In this document: piece after piece, positions 1 through 9,280 of the stretch
Numbering within the stretch: position 1 is the stretch's first letter
Layout of the letters: each line of letters starts with the position of its first letter
DNA from: Flavobacteria bacterium RIFCSPLOWO2_12_FULL_35_11
GTDB taxonomy: Bacteria > Bacteroidota > Bacteroidia > Flavobacteriales > Flavobacteriaceae
Assembly: GCA_001800975.1 (NCBI GenBank)
Contig: MGWK01000002.1
Coordinates: 1 to 35,000 of the forward strand
DNA length: 35,000 nt
Direction: 5' to 3'
Translations under genes and position numbers: made by a program
The notes under the pieces: model-generated
The model's input: only the letters and a program-made list of their open reading frames with translations
Told to the model about the DNA's origin: nothing
Database searches by the model: none

Positions 1-719
1 ATACTTGTCTTCTCGCTTTCCCCTTCCTTCAATTTTTCTAATGGAGCCGCTTCCACGTGAGGCAGTGGTGCTTTTCTAATTAGTATTCCAAGTACAAATA
101 AAACTATGGCCATAATTAAATATGGCGTAAAAACACTATCCGCCATAGTATCCAGCAATTGAGATTTCTCCTCAACAGAAACAGTCCCTAATTTCTCTTT
201 TACTTCATCAATACCGGATAATAAGAGTGCCCCAAAAATTAAAGATCCTAATGCGCCAGCTGTTTTATTGGCGATTCCCATAATTGCAATGCGCTTTGCT
301 CCGCTTTCAATGGGACCTAAAATTGTGATGTATGGATTGGCAGCTGTTTGCAATAAGGTCATCCCTATGCCTTGAATAAATATTCCTGTTAAAAATACCC
401 AGTATGTTCTGGCTTCTGCTGCCGGTATAAAAACCAACGCACCAATAGCCATAACAAATAAGCCTAAAGACATCCCTTTTCGATAGCCTATTTTATTTAA
501 GATATAAGACGCAGGCAAGGCCATGACCACAAACGATATATAGGATGCTGAGGCAACAAAATAAGATTGGGTATCTGTCAATTCATTGATGGTTTTCATA
601 AAGGGAATTAAAGCGCCGTTTATCCAGGTTACAAATCCGAAAATGAAAAATAATCCTGCGATTATAATTATTGGAATTACTGTGTTGCTTTGATTTTTCA
701 CCAGTGTAGATTTATTCAT
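1..719 (-). CDS. FHS-family sugar MFS transporter, 3' part outside the window
   Basis: My own translation from the ATG at 719 runs open to the window edge (about 239 codons). The N-terminus reads MNKSTLVKNQSNTVIPIII followed by FFIFGFVTWINGALIPFMK, the first transmembrane segment typical of the fucose/glucose/galactose:H+ symporter (FHS, FucP/GluP/NagP) branch of the major facilitator superfamily. Several further hydrophobic helices follow, including one with GMTLLQTAANPYITILGP, another family hallmark. It would import a monosaccharide across the inner membrane. It starts 44 bp after the sulfotransferase stop, so it is probably the last visible gene of the susC operon. With GH20 enzymes in the locus, GlcNAc or another hexosamine is a reasonable but unproven substrate. 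The C-terminal half is not visible. Confidence 0.85.
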   Translation of the reverse strand, partial: MNKSTLVKNQSNTVIPIIIIAGLFFIFGFVTWINGALIPFMKTINELTDTQSYFVASASYISFVVMALPASYILNKIGYRKGMSLGLFVMAIGALVFIPAAEARTYWVFLTGIFIQGIGMTLLQTAANPYITILGPIESGAKRIAIMGIANKTAGALGSLIFGALLLSGIDEVKEKLGTVSVEEKSQLLDTMADSVFTPYLIMAIVLFVLGILIRKAPLPHVEAAPLEKLKEGESEKTS

Positions 720-763
720 TTTTGAATGTTATATTATAATTGATAAATTGTCTTATATTTTTT

Positions 764-1765
764 TTACCGTTCAATAATTTCTTTTACCAAATTGGCTTGT
801 CCTTTTCTTTTATTAAGATCTTTTTCACTTAAGTTTGATACGGCCATCTGCTTTAATAATTTGTTCTCAAGATTAAAATTTTCAATTTGATCTTCTGAAT
901 AAAATTTATCTTCCTCAGTTAAATATCTCTTGTAATTCAATTTTAAAAGTGTTGACCCGGCCACATGCTCAAATATTTTAATTTGGTCATCGCTCAATTC
1001 CTTAAAAAACTTGTTAAAATTATTTTTAATAAGTGGCTGTGAAATATTTTCCCACATTTTTCCGGAATCCGCTGTTATATTAGATTCATTTGAATTGTAA
1101 TAAGACAACATGGAATTATTATAAGGCACTTTTAAAAAGTTACAAAGCCGCATTAAAACACCCTCAGAATCATCCAAAAGTTCTTCATAACTAATTAAAA
1201 AAACACGATCATTTCCTAATTTTTCTTTCAATTGAACACATAGATCTTGTTCCTCTTTCCATTGTTTGGCTAAATGATACATGTGTTTTTCGCCTACAAT
1301 TGCCTTCCTAAAAGAAAGTGCAACATCTCTTCCGTCGCGATATAAATGAATGTACAGGGGTTTTATTCCAGACGCTTCTAATTTGTCAGCATAATGAATG
1401 TTTGACATACTTTTACAGCACCAAAAAGAGGCTCCGGAAAATTGTGCTTTCAACTCATATATCACTTTAAAAATCTCAATTAATGAGTTTGATTTGCAAT
1501 ATGATTTTATTTGGAACCTGTTTGGTTTGAATCCTTCCCAAGGAACCGGATTTAATTCAACCAATTTGCAAACATCCTCAATTAAATTTTCAAAATTTGC
1601 CTCTATATTTAAGTCACCATACTTTGGCAACAATGGAAAGAATCTTTCTAATATGTGCGGTGAATGAGGTGCATCAACTTCACTAAGTTGATTCAGAATT
1701 ACTCGTAATAAGTTTGATCCAGACCTTTGTGTGCCAATAATTTGTATTGATTTTATCGTTTTCAT
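764..1765 (-). CDS. PAPS-dependent sulfotransferase
   Basis: A 333-aa soluble protein with no signal peptide, so cytoplasmic. Both PAPS-binding signatures of the sulfotransferase fold are visible: the 5'-phosphosulfate loop IIGTQRSGSNLL (residues 9-20) and the 3'-phosphate motif YIHLYRDGRDVALSF (about 138-152). The family moves a sulfuryl group from PAPS to a hydroxyl or amine of a glycan, lipid or small molecule; the acceptor cannot be read from sequence. The start is well fixed because its ATG overlaps the stop of the upstream chrA-like gene (ATGA, 4 bp), which implies translational coupling. The enzyme sits inside a SusC/SusD operon, which is unusual. PAPS could come from the cysC/cysDN genes 18-20 kb away in the same window. 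Confidence 0.88.
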   Translation of the reverse strand: MKTIKSIQIIGTQRSGSNLLRVILNQLSEVDAPHSPHILERFFPLLPKYGDLNIEANFENLIEDVCKLVELNPVPWEGFKPNRFQIKSYCKSNSLIEIFKVIYELKAQFSGASFWCCKSMSNIHYADKLEASGIKPLYIHLYRDGRDVALSFRKAIVGEKHMYHLAKQWKEEQDLCVQLKEKLGNDRVFLISYEELLDDSEGVLMRLCNFLKVPYNNSMLSYYNSNESNITADSGKMWENISQPLIKNNFNKFFKELSDDQIKIFEHVAGSTLLKLNYKRYLTEEDKFYSEDQIENFNLENKLLKQMAVSNLSEKDLNKRKGQANLVKEIIER

Positions 1766-3006
1766 ATAAAAAAATTATAATATAATAATCCTGCTAATCC
1801 GGAAAATGGAATTAAGTAAGCCACATTTACATTGTACTTTAGGGAAGCAACTAACACCACACTAAACACTCCTAAAGGAAAACCGGAAAACGGGATTCCT
1901 TTTCCTATAGTGAACCCAGCAGCCAATATCATCCCAATAATTGCGGGTCTTAATCCTTTAAAAGCTGCTGTAATAAATTTTGAGTTTCTAATTTGACCAA
2001 AAAATTCTGATATGACAATCATTAATAAACCAGGTGGAATAAAAATAGCCAACGTGGCTGTTATCGCTCCGATAATACCACCAACTTTTAATCCTACGAA
2101 AGTGGCGCTGATAAAAATTGGGCCGGGTGTTAATTGTCCCATGGCAATCGCATCAACAAATTCCTTTTCGCTTAACCATTGAAGCCCTGAAACAATAATC
2201 TCTTGCATGATAGGTATAATAATATATCCTCCTCCAAAAAGAGTTAGGCTAATTGTAGATAACGTGAATATTAGTTCTTTTTGAACATTGACTATTCCTG
2301 CAGTTTTACTCGGTAAAAAATAGGGTGAAAACCAAATTAAAGCAACAAAAACAACAACACCAATTATGGAATAAATTAAAGGTTTAATATTTTTTGAATT
2401 GTTGGATGTCGTATTAACTTCTTCAATTTTAACGGTAGTGTTGTGGTAAATAATATATCCCAACAAACCGCTTCCAACAATAATTATAAAAGTGACAAAG
2501 ACAGATTTGATAAACAGTAAAGCACTAATGGCCAAAATGCAAATAATAACCTGTTTATAATCATTGATATTTTTTCTGGCCATTGTAATTCCTACTGCAA
2601 TAATTATCGCAACAATTGCCGGCAACACGCCTTTGAAAAAATTTTCCAATGCAGGCAATTCTCCATACCCTATGTATATATAAGAAAGGATAAGCATAAA
2701 AATAAATGAAGGCAATAATATGCCAAGCATACTTACTATGGCTCCTTTAATCCCTCTTAGGTAATAGCCAATATATACAACAACATTAAATGCCATTGGG
2801 CCAGGTAATACCGATGCTATTGAAATACCGTCAAAAATTACCTTCTCCGCTATTACTTTTTTATTTTCAATAAGCTCTTTTTGAACAACAGAAATTAATG
2901 CCATAAATCCACCCCAAGAAGTTGCTCCAATTTTTAAGAATGATAAAAAAAGGAATAACAAGGTTATATCATCAGGATATTTACTATTTTCTGTTTTTGG
3001 ATTCAT
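1762..3006 (-). CDS. CHR (chromate ion transporter) family protein
   Basis: A 414-aa membrane protein with two homologous halves. The N-half has LFLSFLKIGATSWGGF followed by ASVLPGPMAFNV, and the C-half repeats the pattern as LTLFGGGYIIIPIM followed by AMGQLTPGPIFISATFVG. Paired GG and PGP motifs are the signature of the bidomain CHR family, whose known members export chromate by exchange with other anions. Chromate is a structural analogue of sulfate. The gene lies 40 bp after the aryl-sulfotransferase-like gene and overlaps the sulfotransferase by 4 bp, so it belongs to an operon of sulfate-handling genes. I therefore suspect sulfate or a related oxyanion as substrate, but this is inference; chromate efflux remains the family default. 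Confidence 0.85.
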   Translation of the reverse strand: MNPKTENSKYPDDITLLFLFLSFLKIGATSWGGFMALISVVQKELIENKKVIAEKVIFDGISIASVLPGPMAFNVVVYIGYYLRGIKGAIVSMLGILLPSFIFMLILSYIYIGYGELPALENFFKGVLPAIVAIIIAVGITMARKNINDYKQVIICILAISALLFIKSVFVTFIIIVGSGLLGYIIYHNTTVKIEEVNTTSNNSKNIKPLIYSIIGVVVFVALIWFSPYFLPSKTAGIVNVQKELIFTLSTISLTLFGGGYIIIPIMQEIIVSGLQWLSEKEFVDAIAMGQLTPGPIFISATFVGLKVGGIIGAITATLAIFIPPGLLMIVISEFFGQIRNSKFITAAFKGLRPAIIGMILAAGFTIGKGIPFSGFPLGVFSVVLVASLKYNVNVAYLIPFSGLAGLLYYNFFI

Positions 3007-3046
3007 TTAATTGTATTGTGTTGTTTGAAATATTTTTTAATACATA

Positions 3047-4528
3047 TTAATTACTTAGCAGTTCTTTTGCATAACTGGTGTCATATAATGTTTTAATATA
3101 TTGGGCTCTATACGTTGAATATTCCAAGGGAATAATTCCCAATAAATCACCTTTGTTATTTGTAAATACCAATCTATTGGTGTTTGTGCTGCAAAAAACC
3201 ACCAAATTATCGTTGATATATTCTGCGCTTCCTTGCGAGTGCGTAAAATATTTTTTCGGAAAATTGACAATTTTTAAAGGAATAACTTTCATATTAATGG
3301 TGTCAATGGAAAGTGTTAACAATCTGGAAATAGCTTTTCTGTTAACATCCAAAATTTTTGATTTTCCTGAGTTTTGTTTATGTCCCGGTTTAAACCTCAA
3401 ATTTCCGTTATCCAACAAAACCAATTCATTATTTTCATTGAGCCTGACATTATGTTGGCCGGAAAAAACTGCCTCATCAGGCATTTCAAAATCACTGTCC
3501 AACCCACCTAACTTCCATATCAGTTTTCCTGTTTGTCCATTAATTTTCCATAATTGGCCAGTGTTTCTAAAAGAGATAATATAGTTTCCTCGATTGTCTT
3601 GAAACAACGAGTTGGCATGCAGCCAATCTTTTTTGGTCTTTAATATTTTTTTGTCTTCTAAAGGATTCATCACGTCAAAAACTGACCATTCCCAAACTTT
3701 TTCTCCTTTATGATTTAGAACCAGAATTCCGTCTCCTTTTACAGTGTCTTTTTTAATGCCGCCCGCAGATGATAAATCCATTATTCTTTCATCATAAACC
3801 AATGTGAATATATTTCCATTCTTATCTAAATCAACTTCATGATGAAATATCTTGTCAATACCATTTTTCCCACTTTCAACTTCGAATAGGACATTTCCAA
3901 ATTTATCATATTCAATTATTTTATTTCCACTGGTAAATTGTAGTGTGTCATTGCTAAGAATACCCAACATCGTTTCATTTTTGGTCCATTTAGAAACCTT
4001 AAAATTTTGATCATTTTTTTGATAAGACACTAATTCACCCGTGCCATTAATCATAAAAAGATAGCCTGGCACTTGTCTGGAATGAAAATGTAAATATCCT
4101 TCAAAACTAACATTTGCCAGGCTATCTATATTTCTAAAATAAGGGACCCAAGGTATTTTTACTGACGTTTTAAAGTGATATTTTTTACTGATTTTTCTTT
4201 GTTGTTTCTTTTGTGCAATAACGTTAAAGAAATATTTAGTATCTAAATTTAAATCGACTAATGTCAATTTATGCTGATTTGAATTTTTTGATATTGGCGA
4301 ATAAAATATAATAGAATCCTTTTCTTCTTTGTCGAGGAATTTCCAATACCTAATATAAGCATCTGTGCCTTCTGAAGTAGTAACATTTATATTTATCTTC
4401 AAGGCATTGTCAGAAATAGATTTCATTTCTATCAATCCAATTTCACATTTATCTTCCGATTTGCCAGAAAAAAAATTGCAGGATTGCATTGCCAAAAGCA
4501 AGCTCACTAAAAAAATTAAAATTCTCAT
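3047..4528 (-). CDS. Aryl-sulfate sulfotransferase (ASST)-like lipoprotein
   Basis: 493 aa from the chosen ATG at 4528. An in-frame ATG at 4552 would add eight residues, but the later start gives a clean lipoprotein signal, MRILIFLVSLLLAMQSC, with lipidated Cys17. A fibronectin-like N-terminal region (about 25-120) precedes a beta-propeller-like region. The active-site pattern of PAPS-independent aryl sulfotransferases can be traced: HHE at 229-231, H304-A-N306 in DWLHANSLFQD, R321 in YIISFRNTGQLWKI, and H359 in FSGQHNVRL, the likely sulfohistidine position. Known members move sulfate between phenolic esters in the periplasm with no PAPS. Here the protein would be membrane-anchored beside SusC/SusD. 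Substrate is unknown. It begins 69 bp after the susD stop. Confidence 0.78.
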   Translation of the reverse strand: MRILIFLVSLLLAMQSCNFFSGKSEDKCEIGLIEMKSISDNALKININVTTSEGTDAYIRYWKFLDKEEKDSIIFYSPISKNSNQHKLTLVDLNLDTKYFFNVIAQKKQQRKISKKYHFKTSVKIPWVPYFRNIDSLANVSFEGYLHFHSRQVPGYLFMINGTGELVSYQKNDQNFKVSKWTKNETMLGILSNDTLQFTSGNKIIEYDKFGNVLFEVESGKNGIDKIFHHEVDLDKNGNIFTLVYDERIMDLSSAGGIKKDTVKGDGILVLNHKGEKVWEWSVFDVMNPLEDKKILKTKKDWLHANSLFQDNRGNYIISFRNTGQLWKINGQTGKLIWKLGGLDSDFEMPDEAVFSGQHNVRLNENNELVLLDNGNLRFKPGHKQNSGKSKILDVNRKAISRLLTLSIDTINMKVIPLKIVNFPKKYFTHSQGSAEYINDNLVVFCSTNTNRLVFTNNKGDLLGIIPLEYSTYRAQYIKTLYDTSYAKELLSN

Positions 4529-4597
4529 AAACGTTCTATAAATAAAAACCATTGGCCTTAATATTTCAAGACCAATGATTTTTCAACTCAAATTAAC

Positions 4598-6100
4598 TCA
4601 AAAACTGTTTGAAGGGTTTGGTTCCATATTTGGATTCAAATCTAACTCTAGACGTGGAATTGGCATTAATTGATGATTTACGGTTACATTTACAGGATAC
4701 CCTTGATTACTTAGATATTGTGTCATTGTAGATTCAAATAATCCATGTCTTATTAAATCATCTTTTCTGTGTCCTTCTGCGGCTAATTCTATTGCTCTTT
4801 CTTTAAGTACCGCATCCCTAAACTCAACTTTTCCTAATCCTTCCTGAAGATTTGCTAAGCCTGACCTATTTCTAACTTGATTAATTGCCCAGTAAGCTTG
4901 ACTATTTGGTCCGTTTAATTCGTTTTCAATATCAGCTTTTAACAGTAATACATCTGCATAACGCAATATTGGAACACTTAATTTAGAAACACCATAATTT
5001 TTATATGCATCGTATCCTGTACCTGGCGCAGTTACGTCTCTATTATAATGTCCATATTTTCTATTGATTGCAAACCCCCATTGATCAATTGCGCTTCTTA
5101 AAGAACCTCCATATAACTGAGGGTAATTATCAAGATACACTTCTAACCTTTCGTCACCTGCTTCTATTGTATTATATATGGTTGCAGGCAAACCAACTTC
5201 GGCCCAGCCTGTATCATAATTCCATGGCGTAAAAAACTTTACGTGATGATTTGACGCTATATTATAAGATTCTCCCATAGATAAAACAGAAAAAATAAAT
5301 TCATTATCTAATATATTGGATTCATAAAATAATTTCAAAAATGAATCCTCCGTGAATAAATCATATACGCCTAATGCAATAATGGCGTCAATATTTTCAC
5401 CTGCTTCGGCCCATTTTAATTGCCTTAATTGTGCTTTTGCCAATATTCCGTAGGCAGCACCTTTAGATGCACGACCAGGTGTTGTGGTACTAGCAGGTAA
5501 ATTTGCAATTGCGAATTCAAGATCCTTTTGAATTTGAACATATACATCGCTTGCTGAACTTCTAGGCAGGCCAGGCGTATCTGTTGAAGTAGGTTCCAGT
5601 TTTAAAGGCACTCCGCCAAACATGCCAACCAAGTCAAAATATGCCAATCCTCTCAAAAATGAAACCTCCCCTAATAATCTGTTTTTCGTTTCAATTTCTC
5701 CGAAAGCGCTATCATCTATATTTTCAATTAATTTAAGAGCCCAGTTTGCTCTATCAATTACTTTATAGATGCTTACCCAAATTGGAGCGACAATATTCTC
5801 ATTGCTCCATTGATAAGTTTCCAATTCAGCATAATGGATATCACTAACATCGAATACGTCAGTAATTCCATCTGTGGCACGCGCCATAGTTCCAGAACCA
5901 TAATATCCCCATCCGTCGTCATAAATTCCATTATATACGCCGTCAACTAAAGCAATAGCATCACTTTCTGAAGTTAATGTCGATTCAGAAAGATCTCCTT
6001 TTAGTTCTTCTTTTAAATCATTATCACAAGAACTTACTGCAATAAAAAGCATTAAATACAAGTAAGTTTTGATAAGTTTATTTAATTTATTTCTTTTCAT
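4598..6100 (-). CDS. susD: SusD/RagB-family nutrient-binding lipoprotein
   Basis: A 500-aa surface lipoprotein: the signal ends LYLMLFIAVSSC with Cys25 lipidated. It has the SusD/RagB layout of an N-terminal SusD-like helical region (DAIALVDGVYNGIYDDGWGY, then repeated helix pairs such as NRLLGEVSFLRGLAYFDLVG and the following GGVPL) and the C-terminal SusD/RagB region (RYADVLLLKADIENELN, INQVRNRSGL, ELAAEGHRKDDLIRHG). These are strong family marks. It follows susC by 12 bp and would cap the SusC barrel and capture glycan at the cell surface. The ligand is not deducible from sequence; the neighbouring GH20 and GH16 genes suggest a hexosamine-containing beta-linked glycan. Confidence 0.95.
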   Translation of the reverse strand: MKRNKLNKLIKTYLYLMLFIAVSSCDNDLKEELKGDLSESTLTSESDAIALVDGVYNGIYDDGWGYYGSGTMARATDGITDVFDVSDIHYAELETYQWSNENIVAPIWVSIYKVIDRANWALKLIENIDDSAFGEIETKNRLLGEVSFLRGLAYFDLVGMFGGVPLKLEPTSTDTPGLPRSSASDVYVQIQKDLEFAIANLPASTTTPGRASKGAAYGILAKAQLRQLKWAEAGENIDAIIALGVYDLFTEDSFLKLFYESNILDNEFIFSVLSMGESYNIASNHHVKFFTPWNYDTGWAEVGLPATIYNTIEAGDERLEVYLDNYPQLYGGSLRSAIDQWGFAINRKYGHYNRDVTAPGTGYDAYKNYGVSKLSVPILRYADVLLLKADIENELNGPNSQAYWAINQVRNRSGLANLQEGLGKVEFRDAVLKERAIELAAEGHRKDDLIRHGLFESTMTQYLSNQGYPVNVTVNHQLMPIPRLELDLNPNMEPNPSNSF

Positions 6101-6112
6101 GATATTTAAATT

Positions 6113-9100
6113 TTAGATTCCTACTTTTAATCCCAAGCTAAACGTTCGTTGATACGGATAAGAATATGCATCAAGACCCGCTGCAATATTTAAATTTGTT
6201 CCATTTGATCCTTTTGAATTTACTTCTGGATCAAACCCTGAATAACTATCCCAAGTCAATAAATTCAAACCTGTAACATTCATTTGCAAACTGGATAACC
6301 CTATTTTTTCTAATACTTTGGCATCAAAATTATAAGCCAAACTTATGTTTTTAAGTCTAATAAATGAAGCGTCTTCAACAAAATAATCATTTACCCATCT
6401 GTCACCTGACCATAGTTTTTGCGGTAATGTTCCATCTAAATTATTAGGAGTCCAACGTTCTTTGGCTATTTCTAGCGTATTATATTGATATCCTATAATA
6501 TTATTTCCATTAAGTTTATCAACACCAAATACTCCTGCGAAGAATGCAGATAAGGTGAAATTTTTATAACTAAATGAATTGTTAAAACCGAGTGTGTATT
6601 TAGGATAGCCATTTCCTAGAATTTCTTTATCGTCAGCATCCAATACACCATCTTCATTAAGATCCTTAAATAAAGGATCACCAGGTTGGGCATTAGGCTG
6701 AGGAGCATATGTTTCCCCAGGTTGTAATATTCCTAAAAGCCTATAACCATAAATAGAATTAATAGGTAATCCTTCCTTTAGTATTGTATAAGATCCAAAT
6801 ACAGAACCATCTATTCTTGAAACAGGTCCAGGTAAAAAATCAACCCCTGCCGGTAAAATTAATTTTTTAACTTCATTGTCATTATATGCAAATGTAAAAT
6901 TAGAACTCCAAGTAAAACCAGATTTGAAATTGTGATTAAAGTTTAAATTTAATTCAATTCCTCTGTTTTGAACTTCACCTGAATTGGTTAATATGGAATT
7001 TATTCCGACCGATGGAGGCAATGCCTTTTGCAATAATAAGTTTGTTGTGTTATTTTTATAAGCGGCAATTTCCATAGTTAATTTATCGCTAAAAAATCCC
7101 ATTTCAATTCCAAAATCAATTTTTTTAGTTTCTTCCCATTTTAAATCGCTATTTCCCACTCTTGATGAAATTGTTCCTATTGATAAAGTTGACCCATCGG
7201 TAGTTACGGGAGCTGTAGGCGAAAATGTACTTTGTCCAAGACCTACTCCAAATCGATCACTACCGGTAATTCCGTAACTGGCTCTCAATTTTAAAGTTGA
7301 GATTGCATCGCTATTAAAAAATTCTTCATTATTAACTTTCCAAGCCACAGCTGCTGCAGGAAAATTCCCCCATTTATTGCCTGCTCCAAATTTTGAAGAG
7401 CCATCCCTTCGGTACGTTAGCGTTACTAAATATCTATCATCATAAGAATAATTTATTCTGGATAAGTACGAAATTAATTCACTTTGAGAAACATAGGAAA
7501 ATGGAGTTAAAGTGATAGCTCCCGATTGCAAGTTATAGTAACCTAAAGCATCTGTTGTAAATTTTTTGGCTCCAGCCGAAAAATATTCATTATCACTCCA
7601 TTCATGAGTTGCCCCAAGAATTGCATTTATAGTATGTTTATCAATAACTTTATCAAAACTAATAACATTTTCAAAAGTATAATATTTATACAAACCATGA
7701 TCTAGCATTGCAGCACCCGGTTCTAAAGATGAGGCCACTAAATTTGAATATGACGGCAAAAATCTTCTAACTTTTTCATTTGTAATTCGAGCACCTCCTT
7801 GTGTTTTAAATTTAAGGTCTTTTGTGATAGAAAAATCTAAAAAGGCATTAGTCAATACAAAATAATTGGTAGAATGGTTGTCTGCTATATCTATTGATTG
7901 TATTGGATTGCCTGGCTTAGAACCACTAAAAATCAAAAGTCTATCCTCAACAGATAACATGTCCCATGTTTCTGCAGTTGGAACAATTGGACTTGCCCTG
8001 AAAATTCCTCTCAAAATATTATCCTGTAAAGAATTTCCCGAAAAACCAAGAAAATTAGTTTCAGTTGTTGAAAGTGATGTATTGGCACCTAATTTAATTT
8101 TACCTTCTAACAAGTTTTGGTCTACATTAATACGCACATTGTATCGATCAAAAGAGGTGTTTTTAACTACGCCATCCCATGCATAGGCACCAGCGCTAAA
8201 GAAAATTTTTGAATCTTCACTTCCGCCTTTCATTGATATTTGATGTTCGCTTGTAGTTCCTGTCTTAAAGGCTTCATTCAACCAATTTGTATGTAATCCT
8301 AACGCATCAATCCTGGCAATTGCTTCTTGGGAATACCTTGGCTGAAATCCATTTAAAATATCTAATTCATTATTAATATTGGCATATTCTGCGCCATTAA
8401 GAAACTTATAAGCACCAAGATTTGCTTCATGTACAGAATAGCTTCCAGAATATGAAATTAACGATTTTCCTGCCCTTCCTCTTTTTGTGGTAATGATAAT
8501 AACGCCATTCGCACCTCTTGTACCATAAATTGATGTTGCGGACGCATCCTTTAAAACATTAACAGATTCTATATCCTCTGGGTTAATACTATTATTAAGC
8601 GATTCTAAAGGAAACCCATCTACAACATATAAAGGACTGTTGTTACTGTTAATTGAATTATTGCCCCTAATCCTAATTAACATTTCACCTCCAGGTTCAG
8701 AACTAACTGTTGAAACTTGCACTCCGGCAGCCCTGCCTTGTATCAAATTTTCTACACCGGTCATAGGACCAGTGTTAAAATCTTTTGTTGATAGCACCGT
8801 AACTGATCCTGTTAAATCTTTCTTTTTTACACTACCATAACCTATAGATATCTCATTTAAAGATTCAACGCTTGGCTCAAGTGTTACATTAATAGTAGAT
8901 TGACTACCAACCTTTACTTCTTTTGTAAAATAACCAATGAATGAAATTAACAGCGTCTCTCCAACAGATGTTTTGATAGCAAATTTTCCGTCAAAATCTG
9001 TAGAGACTCCAATTGAAAGTCCTTTGATAATAATCGAAGCTCCTGGCAATGGGTTCCCTGTTTCATCAGAGACCTTTCCTTTAACCTCTTTCTGCTGTGC

Positions 9101-9163
9101 CTGAATAGAAAAAGTTACTCCAAACAATAGTAGAAATAAAAGTTTAAAAATTCTTTTTTTCAT
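6113..9163 (-). CDS. susC: SusC/RagA-family TonB-linked outer-membrane transporter
   Basis: 1016 aa from the ATG at 9163. The frame is open to another ATG at 9199, but MKKRIFKLLFLLLFGVTF with cleavage after SIQAQ is a classic signal peptide, so the later start is chosen. A carboxypeptidase-D regulatory-like domain follows (KGKVSDETGNPLPGASIIIK, DFDGKFAIKT), then the TonB plug with the SusC-type stretch SPLYVVDGFPLESLNNSINP, DIESVNVLKDASATSIYG and ANGVIIITTKRG, then a long beta-barrel ending in FSLGLKVGI. It imports oligosaccharides using TonB energy, together with SusD. It is the first gene of the operon that continues through susD to the sugar transporter. Its upstream region carries the same regulatory signature as the GH20 gene. 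Confidence 0.96.
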   Translation of the reverse strand: MKKRIFKLLFLLLFGVTFSIQAQQKEVKGKVSDETGNPLPGASIIIKGLSIGVSTDFDGKFAIKTSVGETLLISFIGYFTKEVKVGSQSTINVTLEPSVESLNEISIGYGSVKKKDLTGSVTVLSTKDFNTGPMTGVENLIQGRAAGVQVSTVSSEPGGEMLIRIRGNNSINSNNSPLYVVDGFPLESLNNSINPEDIESVNVLKDASATSIYGTRGANGVIIITTKRGRAGKSLISYSGSYSVHEANLGAYKFLNGAEYANINNELDILNGFQPRYSQEAIARIDALGLHTNWLNEAFKTGTTSEHQISMKGGSEDSKIFFSAGAYAWDGVVKNTSFDRYNVRINVDQNLLEGKIKLGANTSLSTTETNFLGFSGNSLQDNILRGIFRASPIVPTAETWDMLSVEDRLLIFSGSKPGNPIQSIDIADNHSTNYFVLTNAFLDFSITKDLKFKTQGGARITNEKVRRFLPSYSNLVASSLEPGAAMLDHGLYKYYTFENVISFDKVIDKHTINAILGATHEWSDNEYFSAGAKKFTTDALGYYNLQSGAITLTPFSYVSQSELISYLSRINYSYDDRYLVTLTYRRDGSSKFGAGNKWGNFPAAAVAWKVNNEEFFNSDAISTLKLRASYGITGSDRFGVGLGQSTFSPTAPVTTDGSTLSIGTISSRVGNSDLKWEETKKIDFGIEMGFFSDKLTMEIAAYKNNTTNLLLQKALPPSVGINSILTNSGEVQNRGIELNLNFNHNFKSGFTWSSNFTFAYNDNEVKKLILPAGVDFLPGPVSRIDGSVFGSYTILKEGLPINSIYGYRLLGILQPGETYAPQPNAQPGDPLFKDLNEDGVLDADDKEILGNGYPKYTLGFNNSFSYKNFTLSAFFAGVFGVDKLNGNNIIGYQYNTLEIAKERWTPNNLDGTLPQKLWSGDRWVNDYFVEDASFIRLKNISLAYNFDAKVLEKIGLSSLQMNVTGLNLLTWDSYSGFDPEVNSKGSNGTNLNIAAGLDAYSYPYQRTFSLGLKVGI

Positions 9164-9246
9164 AAGATAAAGTTTAATTAATATTATTTTGAATGTCAAT
9201 ATGGACTAGATTGTTTCGGTGTTTTACCTAAACTTTTAGCTTAAAA

Positions 9247-9254
9247 CGAAAGTA
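9247..9254 (-). promoter_or_regulatory. Predicted -7 box of susC
   Basis: On the minus strand this reads TACTTTCG, one mismatch from the Bacteroidota consensus TAnnTTTG. It is 84 bp upstream of the chosen susC ATG. It aligns without gaps with the better box of the GH20 gene and lies exactly 27 bp downstream of the TATTGCAGAAAA element at 9282-9294. A convincing -33 box is not visible, as expected for an activator-dependent promoter. Confidence 0.45.
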
Positions 9255-9280
9255 TATACAATCATAATAGCACAGGTGAA

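Noticed and set aside
1398-1667. Plus-strand 89-codon open frame inside the sulfotransferase gene, and similar antisense frames in susC, cysN, cysD and the kinase
   Set aside because: They are antisense to strongly supported genes, lack recognisable protein features and follow the codon pattern of the real gene.
9164-9199. Longer susC start at 9199
   Set aside because: The extra 12 residues precede a complete signal peptide beginning at 9163, and an N-terminal extension would spoil it.
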